Positions 1-9,501 of a DNA stretch of 36,994 bases are shown here, piece after piece. Position 1 is the first letter of the stretch. The number at the start of each line of letters is the position of its first letter. Below the pieces are notes generated by a model. That model was not told the DNA's origin. It worked only from the letters and a program-made list of their open reading frames with translations, and did no database searches. The stretch is from an uncultured Bacteroidia bacterium (GTDB lineage: Bacteria > Bacteroidota > Bacteroidia > Bacteroidales > Prolixibacteraceae): the NCBI GenBank assembly GCA_903904515.1, contig CAIVCR010000066.1, positions 1 to 36,994 of the forward strand, given 5' to 3'. The position numbers were made by a program, and so were the translations under genes.

Positions 1-8
1 ATATGGGG

Positions 9-83
9 CCGTAGATGCGGGTTTGAAACGTAGATGCGGGTTTAGAACCCGCATCTACAATGGTTTCAAACCCGCATCTACGG
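9..83. repeat. Nested inverted repeats built on a 14-base unit
   Basis: Four copies of the core GTAGATGCGGGTTT lie here, two direct and two inverted. An outer 21-bp perfect pair (9-29 with 63-83) encloses an inner 13-bp perfect hairpin (30-42 with 46-58, loop 43-45). The structure sits just beyond the 3' end of der. It looks like an intergenic palindromic repeat element of the REP/MITE kind; no coding capacity is seen. Whether it recurs in the genome cannot be told from this window. Confidence 0.8.
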
Positions 84-84
84 T

Positions 85-135
85 GAAATAAAATCAATCA
101 GGCGGGTTTTAAACCCGCCTGATTGATTTTATTTC
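85..135 (-). terminator. 25-bp perfect palindrome at the der stop codon
   Basis: Positions 85-109 pair perfectly with 111-135 around a single central base. The der stop codon (129-131, read on the minus strand) lies inside the right arm. The GC-rich centre flanked by A/T runs suits a transcription terminator for the era-der transcript, probably working in both directions. It is unusually long for a simple intrinsic terminator. Confidence 0.7.
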
Positions 136-1436
136 TGCCTGAAATACAATTGAATAGGAATTCCCTTGAAATTGAAATTGCTGCGGATTTTATTCTCCAG
201 ATATCGTTTGTAAGGATCGCGGATATACTGCGGAAGGTTGCAGAAGAATGCAAAACTAGGAATCTTAGTAGGCAACTGTGTGATATACTTAATCTTAATA
301 TATTTCCCCTTATAAGCTGGCGGCGGGTAGGCCTCAATCAATTCGAGGAGCAACTCGTTTAATTTTGAAGTTGCAATATGCCTGTTCCGGTTTTCAAATA
401 CCATCATCGCATCCTCCAGAATTTTAAGGATTCGTTGTTTGGTTAACGCTGAAGTGAAAACTATCGGAATATCCACAACAGGGGCAAACTTCTCAAGGAT
501 ATCATCTTCGAACTTTTTCATCGTATGATTATCCTTCTCAATAAGGTCCCATTTATTTACAACGACGACGATCCCTTTTTTATTCCGGTGAATCAAGTGG
601 AAAATGCTAACATCTTGTCCTTCAACTCCTCTTGTGGCGTCAAGCACCAGTACGCAAACATCAGAATCTTCGATTGTGCGGACTGAGCGCATTACCGAAT
701 AGAACTCAACGTCCTCGGCAACTTTTGTTTTCTTACGTAGTCCGGCGGTATCGACCAGGATAAAATTATGTCCGAATTTATTGTATTTCTGAGCGACAGC
801 ATCACGCGTAGTTCCGGCAACATCTGTTACAATATGGCGATCTTCTCCAACTAAGGTGTTAATAATAGAAGATTTGCCAACGTTAGGTCTTCCGACTACT
901 GCAATTCTTGGGGTTTTTTCATCGATCTCCTCTTCTACCTTTTTGGGAAGAAGGTCTACGATTTCATCGAGAAGGTCGCCAGTTCCCGATCCGTTAACAG
1001 AGGAGACACAGAATAGTTTTTCAACCCCCAATTCGTAGAACTCATTGGCATCCAAGCTTCTCTGGTGATTGTCGACCTTGTTTACTACTGTAATAACCGG
1101 TTTGTCGTTTCTGCGCAACAGGTCATAAACGGCGATATCAAGTTCTGTCAATCCGCTTTCAACATCGACCAAAAAAACGATCACATCCGATTCCTGAATA
1201 GCCAGGTTTGCCTGACGGCGAATCTCCTCCTCAAAAATATCATCTGAACCCGAAACGTATCCACCTGTGTCGATGATCGAAAATTCGACCCCGTTCCAGA
1301 GTGATTTTCCGTAATTCCGGTCACGCGTTACACCCGGCATATCATCAACGATTGCGGCACGCGATTCGGTTAAACGGTTAAAAAAAGTGGACTTCCCAAC
1401 ATTGGGCCTGCCTACTATTGCTACTATATTACTCAT
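129..1436 (-). CDS. der: Ribosome biogenesis GTPase Der (EngA)
   Basis: Der is a tandem-GTPase that helps mature the 50S ribosomal subunit in the cytoplasm. The 435-residue protein has the two G domains that define the family. The first starts with the P-loop GRPNVGKST near residue 10, followed by DTGGY and NKVD. The second has GRPNVGKSS near residue 182, DTAGLRKK and NKWD. A C-terminal KH-like domain follows, rich in basic residues. Length is normal for the family and the ATG start at 1436 places the P-loop at the usual distance. It lies 15 bp downstream of era on the same strand, so the two GTPases are probably co-transcribed. The gene ends inside a long palindrome. Confidence 0.97.
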   Translation of the reverse strand: MSNIVAIVGRPNVGKSTFFNRLTESRAAIVDDMPGVTRDRNYGKSLWNGVEFSIIDTGGYVSGSDDIFEEEIRRQANLAIQESDVIVFLVDVESGLTELDIAVYDLLRRNDKPVITVVNKVDNHQRSLDANEFYELGVEKLFCVSSVNGSGTGDLLDEIVDLLPKKVEEEIDEKTPRIAVVGRPNVGKSSIINTLVGEDRHIVTDVAGTTRDAVAQKYNKFGHNFILVDTAGLRKKTKVAEDVEFYSVMRSVRTIEDSDVCVLVLDATRGVEGQDVSIFHLIHRNKKGIVVVVNKWDLIEKDNHTMKKFEDDILEKFAPVVDIPIVFTSALTKQRILKILEDAMMVFENRNRHIATSKLNELLLELIEAYPPPAYKGKYIKIKYITQLPTKIPSFAFFCNLPQYIRDPYKRYLENKIRSNFNFKGIPIQLYFRQK

Positions 1437-1451
1437 TATTTACTTTTCCTT

Positions 1452-2336
1452 TTATTGAATCTCGTAGCCAAAATTACGAAGCTGGCTCTCTTTATCACGC
1501 CAGTCCTTAGCTACTTTAACATACATTTCTAAAAATACTTTCTTCTCAAAGAACTCCTCCATATCGAGGCGGGCTTCTGTCCCAACTTTCTTAAGGGCTT
1601 TACCCTGATGACCAATAATAATCCCTTTCTGGGTATCACGCGCCACATTAATAACTGCCCTGATCCGGAGTAGTTTCGGCTCATCTTTAAACTCTTCAAC
1701 CTCTATTTCAACCGAATAGGGGATCTCCTTGTCGTAAAAGAGGAGAATCTTTTCACGAATAATCTCCTGAACGAAAAAACGTTCATTGCGGTCGGTCAAT
1801 TCATCTTTCGGGAAAAAAGGCATACCTTCGGGAAGGTTTGCAAGGATCCGTTTAAAAACATAGTCGAGATTGAATTTTTCTTTTGCCGAGATTGGCATCA
1901 CCTCAGCTTTTGGAATTAGTTCGCGCCATTTTTCAACAAGCGAGATCAGCTTATCCTGATCGGTGAGGTCTATTTTATTGATTAAAACCAAAACAGGAAC
2001 TTCTGCCGATTTGATCTTTTCGAGGTAATCGGCGTTCTTCGAAAAGTCCTCCACAACATCGGTCACATACAACAGGATATCGGCATCAACCAATGCCGTG
2101 TCGACGAAGCCGAGCATCGACTCCTGTAATTTATAGGAAGGTTTTAAGATTCCGGGGGTGTCTGAATAGACGATCTGGAAATCTTCTCCGTTCACGATTC
2201 CCTTGATGCGGTGACGGGTTGTTTGCATTTTTGAGGTGATGATCGAGAGCTTTTCACCTACCATCGCATTCATCAACGTTGACTTGCCTACATTGGGATT
2301 TCCGATAATGTTGACAAATCCTGATTTATGTGCCAT
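1452..2336 (-). CDS. era: GTPase Era
   Basis: Era binds the 3' end of 16S rRNA and acts in 30S subunit assembly. The 294-residue protein has the P-loop GNPNVGKST near residue 12, DTPG in switch II and NKID for guanine recognition. A C-terminal KH domain carries the GxxG-type loop within GIIIGHQGKALKKVG. Length matches the family (about 300). The ATG at 2336 is preceded by a good Bacteroidota -7 element about 30 bases upstream. It is the first gene of the era-der pair and is transcribed divergently from the glycosidase-like gene at 2521. Confidence 0.97.
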   Translation of the reverse strand: MAHKSGFVNIIGNPNVGKSTLMNAMVGEKLSIITSKMQTTRHRIKGIVNGEDFQIVYSDTPGILKPSYKLQESMLGFVDTALVDADILLYVTDVVEDFSKNADYLEKIKSAEVPVLVLINKIDLTDQDKLISLVEKWRELIPKAEVMPISAKEKFNLDYVFKRILANLPEGMPFFPKDELTDRNERFFVQEIIREKILLFYDKEIPYSVEIEVEEFKDEPKLLRIRAVINVARDTQKGIIIGHQGKALKKVGTEARLDMEEFFEKKVFLEMYVKVAKDWRDKESQLRNFGYEIQ

Positions 2337-2364
2337 TGTACTAATAATTTTCCTGAATTTTTTG

Positions 2365-2372
2365 CAAAGATA
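2365..2372 (-). promoter_or_regulatory. Candidate -7 box of the era promoter
   Basis: Read on the minus strand the sequence is TATCTTTG, an exact match to the Bacteroidota primary-sigma -7 consensus TAnnTTTG, about 29 bases upstream of the era ATG. A clear -33 TTG at the standard 19-21 base spacing was not found, so this is a partial promoter match. Confidence 0.5.
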
Positions 2373-2520
2373 GTAACAAATACGAAACTATCGGTGCGAC
2401 ACATCTTTACCTTGCAAAAGCCCTGCCAGTTTAAAAGTGTTGAAAAATAATAATAGCCACTAAAACACTAAATCACCAAATTTCACCAAAAAAACTACTT
2501 TAGCACTAAATTGCTGTTAC

Positions 2521-5268
2521 ATGAGAAAAAACAACTCCCTTCCAGGTTTAGAATTTGTCCGTTTTTTTCAGGCGTCAACGCTGATGTTAATTTATCTTTT
2601 GTTTTGCCTCCCGGCATTTGCCTACTCAAAAGGTTCAGGCGCCCCCAGGATTGACTCTTCCAAAATCATAAAATCAGCCTTTAACCCGAAAACAGCAACC
2701 TGGAGTATCGACTGGCCGGGACGTGTGTCGCAATATGACCTCGTTTACAAGAGCCCTCCCATCGATCCGATGCAGGGAATTGCATTAGGTAACGGTGATG
2801 TTGCTGCACTGGCGTGGTGCGAAGATTCGAAAATTATTATCGTTCTGAATAAATGCGATTTATGGGACGATTCAAAATCGGAAAAGCCGGAAACCTGGAA
2901 CGAAAAATACGATTATTATACCACTCAACGACAGGCCTGCCGCATTGAGATCGATTTTAAATTCCCGGTTTTTAATACGCTTTATCTTACGGACTTCAAA
3001 GCCCGGCTTAACCTTGCCGATGGCTCATTGAGTTTAGTGGGATCAAGTCCTTTCGGAGAGGTGAACCTGAAGGCGTTTATCGATCATGAGTCGGGAATTC
3101 TCTTTTGTGATCTGGGGAACTCTTTCACGGAGGATATCCCTTTAAGAATAACTGTTGATCACTTTGGATCAAGAACGTTCTCGATGTGGTATACCCGCAT
3201 GAGAAGGGATGCAACGATTGGATTGCCGGGAACTGAAGCGATTGCCGACGGGAATAATGTGGTTCTAACCCAGAAATTGTCAGGCGGAACATTTGCTGTC
3301 GGCGGCACTGTATTGGAATCTAACGGCCTGAAGGTCGACTATTCGCGGGAGCACTCCCGAAGTGCTTCGATACAGTTAACAGGAAACCAAAAGAAGCGTC
3401 TCCAGCTTGCATTTGCGGTCGCTTCACCGGGGAATGATCCTATTGCCGAAGTAAAAACGAAACTCACCTCTGCACGCGAAAAGGGGATGGAGCCTTTCAG
3501 ACAATTAAATGCGCAATACTGGAAATCGGTCTGGAACTGCTCTTTCATCGATTACGGCGATGATTACCTGAACAACCTGTGGTATCTTACGATCTATTAT
3601 GCAAATGCCTCGCAGGGGGGTAAATATCCGGGAAGGTTTAACAATGGCTTGTGGAGCTGGAACCACGACGTTCAGCAATGGAATTTCTATTTTCACTGGA
3701 ACCAGCAACAGTTGTACTGGCCGCTGAATGCTGCAGGTTTCCATGACCTTGTTGCTTCCTACCTGGATTATCGGTTTAACTCCCTCCGGTTTGCCAAAAA
3801 AGATGCCAAAGAGTTTTATAACGCTGACGGGGCTTTTATTTCGGATGTCACTAACCGGAACGGGTATAACCGGATGGATGCGAATGTGAAAGATAATCAT
3901 ACCCCTGTTGCCGAAATTGCCCTGGACTTCTGGCGGCAGTACCGGTTTACTTCAGATAAAATATTTTTGAGAGAGAAAGCGCTCCCATTCATTCTTGAGG
4001 CTGCACGGTTTTTTGAATCACTACTTGTCCGGGAGAGCGATGGGTTATTTCATGCGAAGGAGGGTAACGGATATGAAGGATCTGTCGTAATGCACGATGG
4101 ACTGACCGAACTGGTTTATGCACGAACTCTATTCACAACTGCTTTGGAAGCGTTGAAGACGGCAGGCACAGAAATTCCGGAAGCTAAAAAATGGAGAGAT
4201 ATTCTCGCCCATTTAGCTCCCTTTCCGGTTGTGAAAGCGAGTGAAGGATTAATCCTCAAAGGTGAAAAAGGAAATAAAATCAATCAGGGAATTTACAGCG
4301 GAACTCCGGTTCAGGGGGATGAGATTATAGCTGCCGGCTGGAGCTTTAAGGAAAAAAAGTGGCTCACCACGTGGTATAAAACGGATGATCCCGAATATGC
4401 TTTCCTCCTGACGGGTGACACGACCCCAAATAAAAAGAGTGAGTTTCGCATTTATGATGGAATATTTCCGGCAGTTCCCCGCTCCCCGGTATATCCTTCG
4501 GGGTTAGTCGGTCTTGCACAAAAGGGGGACCCGCTGTTTAATGTGATGACTACAACAACCCTGCTGTATGGTTCGGAGGGTATGGGCTGGGATCCGGTTC
4601 CGGTTGTAATGGCGCGGCTTGGACTTGCCAAAGAGCTTTCAGGCAACCTGGAACAGTTCCCTGTGAGATGGCAGTTTTTTGTAAACGGGTGGGGTCACAT
4701 CAGCTCGGAAGTGAAAGAAGACGGCGATGGGACTTCCTACTTTAAAACCAATATGGTTAATGTGGTTGGATCACCCAGCGGTGAGAAAGTTCCTTTTCCT
4801 GCCTGGCCATTCCGGCACATGTCGATGGAGGCGATGTCGGTGCTGGCAACCGGAATGAACGAATCATTACTCCAGAGTTACGACGGGACAATCAGGATAT
4901 TTCCTGCATTCAGTGGCCTGAAAACGGCTCGGTTCACCCTTCATGCGCAGGGTGGATTTGTTGTTTCCTCGGAAATTAAAGGAGGAGTCGTACAGTGGAT
5001 TTCGATTAAAAGTCGTCATGGTAACCCCTGTAGGCTGGAGTTACCATGGACTAAAGCAATCATACAATCAAATCTCACCAGTAAAATTAGAATCGCCAGT
5101 AGCAAAACGGTACAGATTAATACCACGCCTGAAGAATTAATCACCCTCGTTCCTGATGGACACAATTCTCTTAATTGGTCTGTTGTGGGTGAGAAACCTG
5201 CGGCAAACGAAAATGTCAAATATCACCCTTCCGGCAAGGCACAATTGGGTATTCCGCGAATGTATTAA
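2521..5268 (+). CDS. Exported DUF5703-type glycosidase-like protein
   Basis: This 915-residue protein resembles the DUF5703/GH95-like group of Bacteroidota carbohydrate-active proteins. The family assignment rests on the N-terminal segment with PMQGIALGNGDVAALAW (about residues 83-99) followed by a Trp-Asp pair (LWDD). After that comes a beta-sandwich-like region and then a Trp/Tyr-rich alpha-helical region (about residues 350-750) suited to an (alpha/alpha)6 toroid. A hydrophobic segment at about residues 18-34 (LMLIYLLFCLPAFA) is a likely signal peptide. Its ATG follows an A/T-rich leader without a clear Shine-Dalgarno. It is convergent with the acetylesterase gene, with only 8 bases between the stops. 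The substrate cannot be assigned and catalytic residues are not identified. Confidence 0.75.
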   Translation: MRKNNSLPGLEFVRFFQASTLMLIYLLFCLPAFAYSKGSGAPRIDSSKIIKSAFNPKTATWSIDWPGRVSQYDLVYKSPPIDPMQGIALGNGDVAALAWCEDSKIIIVLNKCDLWDDSKSEKPETWNEKYDYYTTQRQACRIEIDFKFPVFNTLYLTDFKARLNLADGSLSLVGSSPFGEVNLKAFIDHESGILFCDLGNSFTEDIPLRITVDHFGSRTFSMWYTRMRRDATIGLPGTEAIADGNNVVLTQKLSGGTFAVGGTVLESNGLKVDYSREHSRSASIQLTGNQKKRLQLAFAVASPGNDPIAEVKTKLTSAREKGMEPFRQLNAQYWKSVWNCSFIDYGDDYLNNLWYLTIYYANASQGGKYPGRFNNGLWSWNHDVQQWNFYFHWNQQQLYWPLNAAGFHDLVASYLDYRFNSLRFAKKDAKEFYNADGAFISDVTNRNGYNRMDANVKDNHTPVAEIALDFWRQYRFTSDKIFLREKALPFILEAARFFESLLVRESDGLFHAKEGNGYEGSVVMHDGLTELVYARTLFTTALEALKTAGTEIPEAKKWRDILAHLAPFPVVKASEGLILKGEKGNKINQGIYSGTPVQGDEIIAAGWSFKEKKWLTTWYKTDDPEYAFLLTGDTTPNKKSEFRIYDGIFPAVPRSPVYPSGLVGLAQKGDPLFNVMTTTTLLYGSEGMGWDPVPVVMARLGLAKELSGNLEQFPVRWQFFVNGWGHISSEVKEDGDGTSYFKTNMVNVVGSPSGEKVPFPAWPFRHMSMEAMSVLATGMNESLLQSYDGTIRIFPAFSGLKTARFTLHAQGGFVVSSEIKGGVVQWISIKSRHGNPCRLELPWTKAIIQSNLTSKIRIASSKTVQINTTPEELITLVPDGHNSLNWSVVGEKPAANENVKYHPSGKAQLGIPRMY

Positions 5269-5276
5269 TACCCATA

Positions 5277-6695
5277 TTATTTTTTCACCGGTGATGTATC
5301 AACCTCCCAATTATCGGTTCGGAATAAATTAACAGGCAGTCCCTCTTTACTGAACAGGTTCGGAATAGCCGTGTTGCTGAAACCAAACCTTACAGCAACA
5401 GGTGCCTTGATCGTTTTATTCCAGACAACCAGAGAACTTCCATCTATTTTTGCAAGTGCAGGCTGGAACTGACGGTCCTCTCCGGCAATGTATACATCTG
5501 TAATCACCTTGTCTTTTGCAATTAAGCCGTTATCTGCATTTTCAAAGGAGATTCTGATTTTTTCCTTTTCGTTTTTCATTCCTATGTACATTGGGGATTT
5601 GTAGCTTAATCCGGTTTTGCCATAGGTTTCTGTAAGAGCAATATTGGCAAGACGGGCTGCAACATCAATTTTATTGATTGGATGAATATTTTTAAGATCA
5701 TCAACCAGATCAGGAATCACCGCCATACCCGTTTTGGGAATGGTGAGGCAGCTGGTCTGCGATTCACGCAACAGGGCGCACACATTTTCATTGCTGTAGC
5801 CGGAGAATGGAGCGATCTGGACAAAATAGAACGGAAATTCCTTCTGCCACGCCTTACGCCATGAGGTGATCATTTTGGTCATAAGTGGTTTGTAGGTCGA
5901 GGCGGTTCCTGAATTGCTCTCCCCCTGATACCAGATAACACCTGCAATTCCGAAATTGGTGATCGGATTGATCATCGCGTTGAAGGCATAGCCAGGAAGG
6001 TTAGGCCACCAATCCAGTGCACCGATCTTCTTTGCAGCTTTACTAAGTTCCGCATCGTTTTCCACCTCATCTTTGGGAGTCCAGACTTCGGCGGCGGTGC
6101 CTCCCCAGTTGCTGTTAATCAAACCTACCGGGATATTCAATTCCTGCTGAAGTTTCTTTCCAAAGAAATAGCCCACAGCGCTGAAATGCTTCATCTCCTC
6201 AGGAGAACACACTTTCCAGCTTCCCTCGCAATTATCCTGGGGGTATTCGGAGGTCGATTTGGAAACATAGAATAACCTGATCTTCTGATTTGTTGCGTTG
6301 GGCATCTCATCCAGACACTGTTTAAGACCCTGGTCACCGCTCCACTCCATATTGCTCTGACCGCTGCATACCCAGTTTTCACCGATAAGCACATCCTCGA
6401 GTACGGTAGATTCGTTGATTGTAATGGTATATGGGCCACCCGCAGGTGGAGTTTTTATTTTCTGAATCCATCTGGCGCCCGAATTGCCGGATGTTTTATA
6501 GGTAATAGTGTCCCAGCTGGTTTTGATGGCTATCTTTTCTGCCGGGCCACACCAGCCCCAAAGCTTGACTTCGCTGTTTTGTTGAAGTACCATGTGACTT
6601 CCAAGGATAGAGGGGAGACGAACCGCAGCCGTAGCCAGAAATGAATTGGCAACGAATAAAAGACTGAAAATAAGTGCAATAATTGTTTTTTTCAT
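5277..6695 (-). CDS. Sialate O-acetylesterase family protein (SGNH-like)
   Basis: Family members remove O-acetyl groups from sialic acids or, in Bacteroidota, from acetylated plant or microbial glycans. The 472-residue protein begins with a typical signal peptide (ending near AATA). It carries GQSNMEW with the nucleophilic Ser (near residue 115), SNWGGTAAEVW, and the GVIWYQGESN block, all hallmarks of the SASA family. A C-terminal beta-rich domain completes the usual length. The ATG at 6695 is the natural start before the signal peptide. It sits 169 bp downstream of, and in the same direction as, the glycosidase at 6865-9369, so both may serve in one degradation pathway in the periplasm or outside the cell. 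Confidence 0.9.
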   Translation of the reverse strand: MKKTIIALIFSLLFVANSFLATAAVRLPSILGSHMVLQQNSEVKLWGWCGPAEKIAIKTSWDTITYKTSGNSGARWIQKIKTPPAGGPYTITINESTVLEDVLIGENWVCSGQSNMEWSGDQGLKQCLDEMPNATNQKIRLFYVSKSTSEYPQDNCEGSWKVCSPEEMKHFSAVGYFFGKKLQQELNIPVGLINSNWGGTAAEVWTPKDEVENDAELSKAAKKIGALDWWPNLPGYAFNAMINPITNFGIAGVIWYQGESNSGTASTYKPLMTKMITSWRKAWQKEFPFYFVQIAPFSGYSNENVCALLRESQTSCLTIPKTGMAVIPDLVDDLKNIHPINKIDVAARLANIALTETYGKTGLSYKSPMYIGMKNEKEKIRISFENADNGLIAKDKVITDVYIAGEDRQFQPALAKIDGSSLVVWNKTIKAPVAVRFGFSNTAIPNLFSKEGLPVNLFRTDNWEVDTSPVKK

Positions 6696-6864
6696 CGTGT
6701 TAATAGATTTGTTTAGTTTTTAACTCATTACTTTCCATGGAAAAATTAAAGATTCATCGCTACGCTCTGAATGACAACTGGTCATGGCGGGGAGATGGAA
6801 AGTATAGCGAAGAATCTTTTAATACTGATTGCCATTTCCCGGGAACTTGCTTTTTTGATTACAG

Positions 6865-9369
6865 CTATTTTTTTACAAGTTGAAAGGTTGACTTCTCCCT
6901 GCACTGATACGAAAAGGTTAGTTTTCCCGTTTCATCCGCAATGTACGAATTTTCTGATTTCCCATTTACTTTTAACCCGTATTTTGAATTTGGGACAAGT
7001 CTGGATACCACAAATTTATAATTGTCGGTTGAAGAAACGGTCCAGTCTGGTTTACTATTGTTCCATTTATTCACCTCAAGCTTTATCCTTCCGGAAGCAG
7101 ACCTGGAAATATTCAAAGCGGCAAACTCACCATTATCCGGGTAAAAAAGCAGATTATTTGCAGTGAAATTTGCTCCAAAGGGACTGCTGCTACTTAACGT
7201 AAATTGATCGGAGTTCAATTGGAAGTTCTGATCACTCAATGTGATTTTATAGTTCACCCTCCGAAGTGTATAGTCAAATTCCGTTCCATTAAGAGTTGCC
7301 GGCAGGTTTGGTTCAAGTCCCATCCGGTTCCATTTTGGGCGGACTCCATAGATATCTTTAAAAAGGGCTGTAATGGTCATACAATTTCCGGCCAGGATAT
7401 CTGAGCCGATACCGACCTGTGTTTTCCGGCTGAAGCGCTGCGAGGAGAGACCATCCTTGTTATATTGATCCAGCATATTTTTCACATATTTAAGCGAAAT
7501 TTCAGGATCATATTTGAGGTACGACTTGACACCTAAGTAGCCCCAGGAGGTAAAAATGTCACCATTCTCATAGTTGGGAAAGGGCCAGTTTCCTTTTTCA
7601 ACTTCATCCTTTTTGAAAGAATCGAAGCATAAGGGCCAGTGAAAAAGGTTTTCGGCAACCATGCGGGTTTCAATATTCCCGAGAATCTCTTTAATTCTGC
7701 CCGGGTCATCACAGAGTCCAAAGGCGATTGCTTCAAAAGAGATCGGAGTGACAATGTTATCACCATGGGTGGTCCCATCCTTGTCTCTCCAGTAGATGTA
7801 ACATTTTTTTTCAGGGGACCAGAACCCTCCATCTGCTATATTTTTATTGAATGTATCCTTGAGCCTGGCCGCAATTTTGAGGTACTCTTCTGCCATCTTA
7901 TAGTCTCCCAAAACCTGTTCGCATTCTGCCCAAAGTTTAAGTGCCTGGTACATTTGCGCATTGACAAAAGCGTTTTCGAAACTGGCATATATGACGTCAA
8001 GCCAGTCGCTGCAGGTTTTCTCCAGATAACTGTTGTTCATCATTTCGAAAAGGCCGTTTTTATTGCGGTCTCTCTTTATCAACCATTCAAGGGCCTTCTC
8101 ACAGCTCTTTTTATGCCCTTTGAGCCACTTCATATCGCCATTCAGATCAAATTGCTCGGCGGTATTTATAAGGTAACCCGTTTGCGAATCAATGGTATAA
8201 CCCCATTGGGTTTCGTAGTATCCTGTTTTGGAATTGAATGTTCCCGGCATTTCATCTCCCGCTTCATTATGCCACCTCGAGAGTACCCTTCCATCCTTTG
8301 TCATTGCCAGATCGCGTTCCTGGTCAAGGGTAGCGGAGAAATTTCGGGTATAGTTTTCATCATCAACAAAAAGTCCGATCTGAGCAAAGAAAGGTTCATG
8401 AAGACACTTCCAGTTGGTAATCCACCCATTTCCTCCCATGATATTCTGATCGATAACACCATATCTGGCTGTAGTATTCCGGATTTCGCGTACAGCAGCA
8501 CCATCAATTCCCGGTAGGTTACCGGTTGGAAATTCCTTGTTGTAATCGATATATTCCAGGTGAATATTCAGTGTCATGGATTCTTTCTTCACTGCAAACG
8601 GGGCAAAAACATCATCTTTTTTATTGACAAAGCGGTTCAGTTTATAGCGTGGCTGAAGTTCCTGGTTTGTCAGGTACTGCGCAAACGAGAATTCATCCGC
8701 TGGTCCATGAAAAAATTTCGAGGCGATAAATTTTCCCTCCGGTGAGGTTGAACTAATCCGCAACCCATCGCCACTCTCAGGATTCCAGAAGGTCGCGCCG
8801 TTGACATGCATTCCCAATACATCAGATTTACTGGTCAGATACTTACACCATACCATCCCTCCGTTGCTGAGGATGCCACCCTTCCAGACCGATAAGCTGG
8901 CAAAGTTCCAAACAGGCATGGAGATCTCCTCCACTATTCTGTCGTGGTCATATTGGCGTGTTATGGCCCAGTTAATTCCATTTGGTGTGGAGGCAATTTG
9001 CCACTTCTCCTTAACCTGCATGATGCTGTCGCCATAAATAATGTTACTTATAACCACCGATTTATTGAAGACTTTTACAACAGGCTGCACACCCGGTAAT
9101 TTGGATGAGAACAGACGATCATTTGGCTGAATGGCTGTAAAGGCTCCTGATTCAGCAAGTGTATTTTTACCGTTTACCATCAGCTTATCAATCCTGCATC
9201 CGTCAGAATAGTTTATTCGAAGTGCTATCTTGCCTGAACTATCTGACAGAAATATTGTTTTACTAGCAGAGTTCTGTATGATAAGCGAAGAATCTTTTGC
9301 AGCTATTTTAGGCACATTTATTGTTAATGCAACCAGGCAGCCCAGGATTGGGAGATTGAAATTTTTCAC
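6865..9369 (-). CDS. Exported six-hairpin glycosidase (MGH1-like)
   Basis: An 834-residue protein with an N-terminal signal peptide (residues 1-24, ending KIAA). A beta-sandwich-like domain follows (about 30-290), then an (alpha/alpha)6 barrel (about 330-680) with motifs such as GLFEM, WLDVIYASFENAFVNAQMY and HGDNIVTPISF. These resemble the MGH1-like/trehalase-like glycoside hydrolase clan. A C-terminal beta domain ends the protein. The start is a GTG at 9369; no in-frame ATG lies between it and the upstream stop at 9394-9396, and it gives a complete signal peptide. The Cys at residue 11 is too close to the N-terminus for a lipobox. Substrate is unknown. It is probably functionally linked to the acetylesterase downstream. 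Confidence 0.75.
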   Translation of the reverse strand: MKNFNLPILGCLVALTINVPKIAAKDSSLIIQNSASKTIFLSDSSGKIALRINYSDGCRIDKLMVNGKNTLAESGAFTAIQPNDRLFSSKLPGVQPVVKVFNKSVVISNIIYGDSIMQVKEKWQIASTPNGINWAITRQYDHDRIVEEISMPVWNFASLSVWKGGILSNGGMVWCKYLTSKSDVLGMHVNGATFWNPESGDGLRISSTSPEGKFIASKFFHGPADEFSFAQYLTNQELQPRYKLNRFVNKKDDVFAPFAVKKESMTLNIHLEYIDYNKEFPTGNLPGIDGAAVREIRNTTARYGVIDQNIMGGNGWITNWKCLHEPFFAQIGLFVDDENYTRNFSATLDQERDLAMTKDGRVLSRWHNEAGDEMPGTFNSKTGYYETQWGYTIDSQTGYLINTAEQFDLNGDMKWLKGHKKSCEKALEWLIKRDRNKNGLFEMMNNSYLEKTCSDWLDVIYASFENAFVNAQMYQALKLWAECEQVLGDYKMAEEYLKIAARLKDTFNKNIADGGFWSPEKKCYIYWRDKDGTTHGDNIVTPISFEAIAFGLCDDPGRIKEILGNIETRMVAENLFHWPLCFDSFKKDEVEKGNWPFPNYENGDIFTSWGYLGVKSYLKYDPEISLKYVKNMLDQYNKDGLSSQRFSRKTQVGIGSDILAGNCMTITALFKDIYGVRPKWNRMGLEPNLPATLNGTEFDYTLRRVNYKITLSDQNFQLNSDQFTLSSSSPFGANFTANNLLFYPDNGEFAALNISRSASGRIKLEVNKWNNSKPDWTVSSTDNYKFVVSRLVPNSKYGLKVNGKSENSYIADETGKLTFSYQCREKSTFQLVKK

Positions 9370-9501
9370 TCCGGATAAGATTAGTATAACGGTTTAAAAA
9401 TGGATATCCCTGCTTAAGATCAGTTCAGGAAGATCTCGTTTTCGGGAAACATTCCAAATATAACTCACTTTTAGCTATTTTTGGCTTTTAAAATTACAAA
9501 G

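Noticed and set aside
9..83. Possible CRISPR repeats
   Set aside because: The copies alternate in orientation and have no regular spacers; they form nested hairpins.
7639..8517. 292-codon plus-strand frame antisense to the MGH1-like glycosidase
   Set aside because: The opposite strand encodes a coherent exported glycosidase; this frame has no domain and is a shadow.
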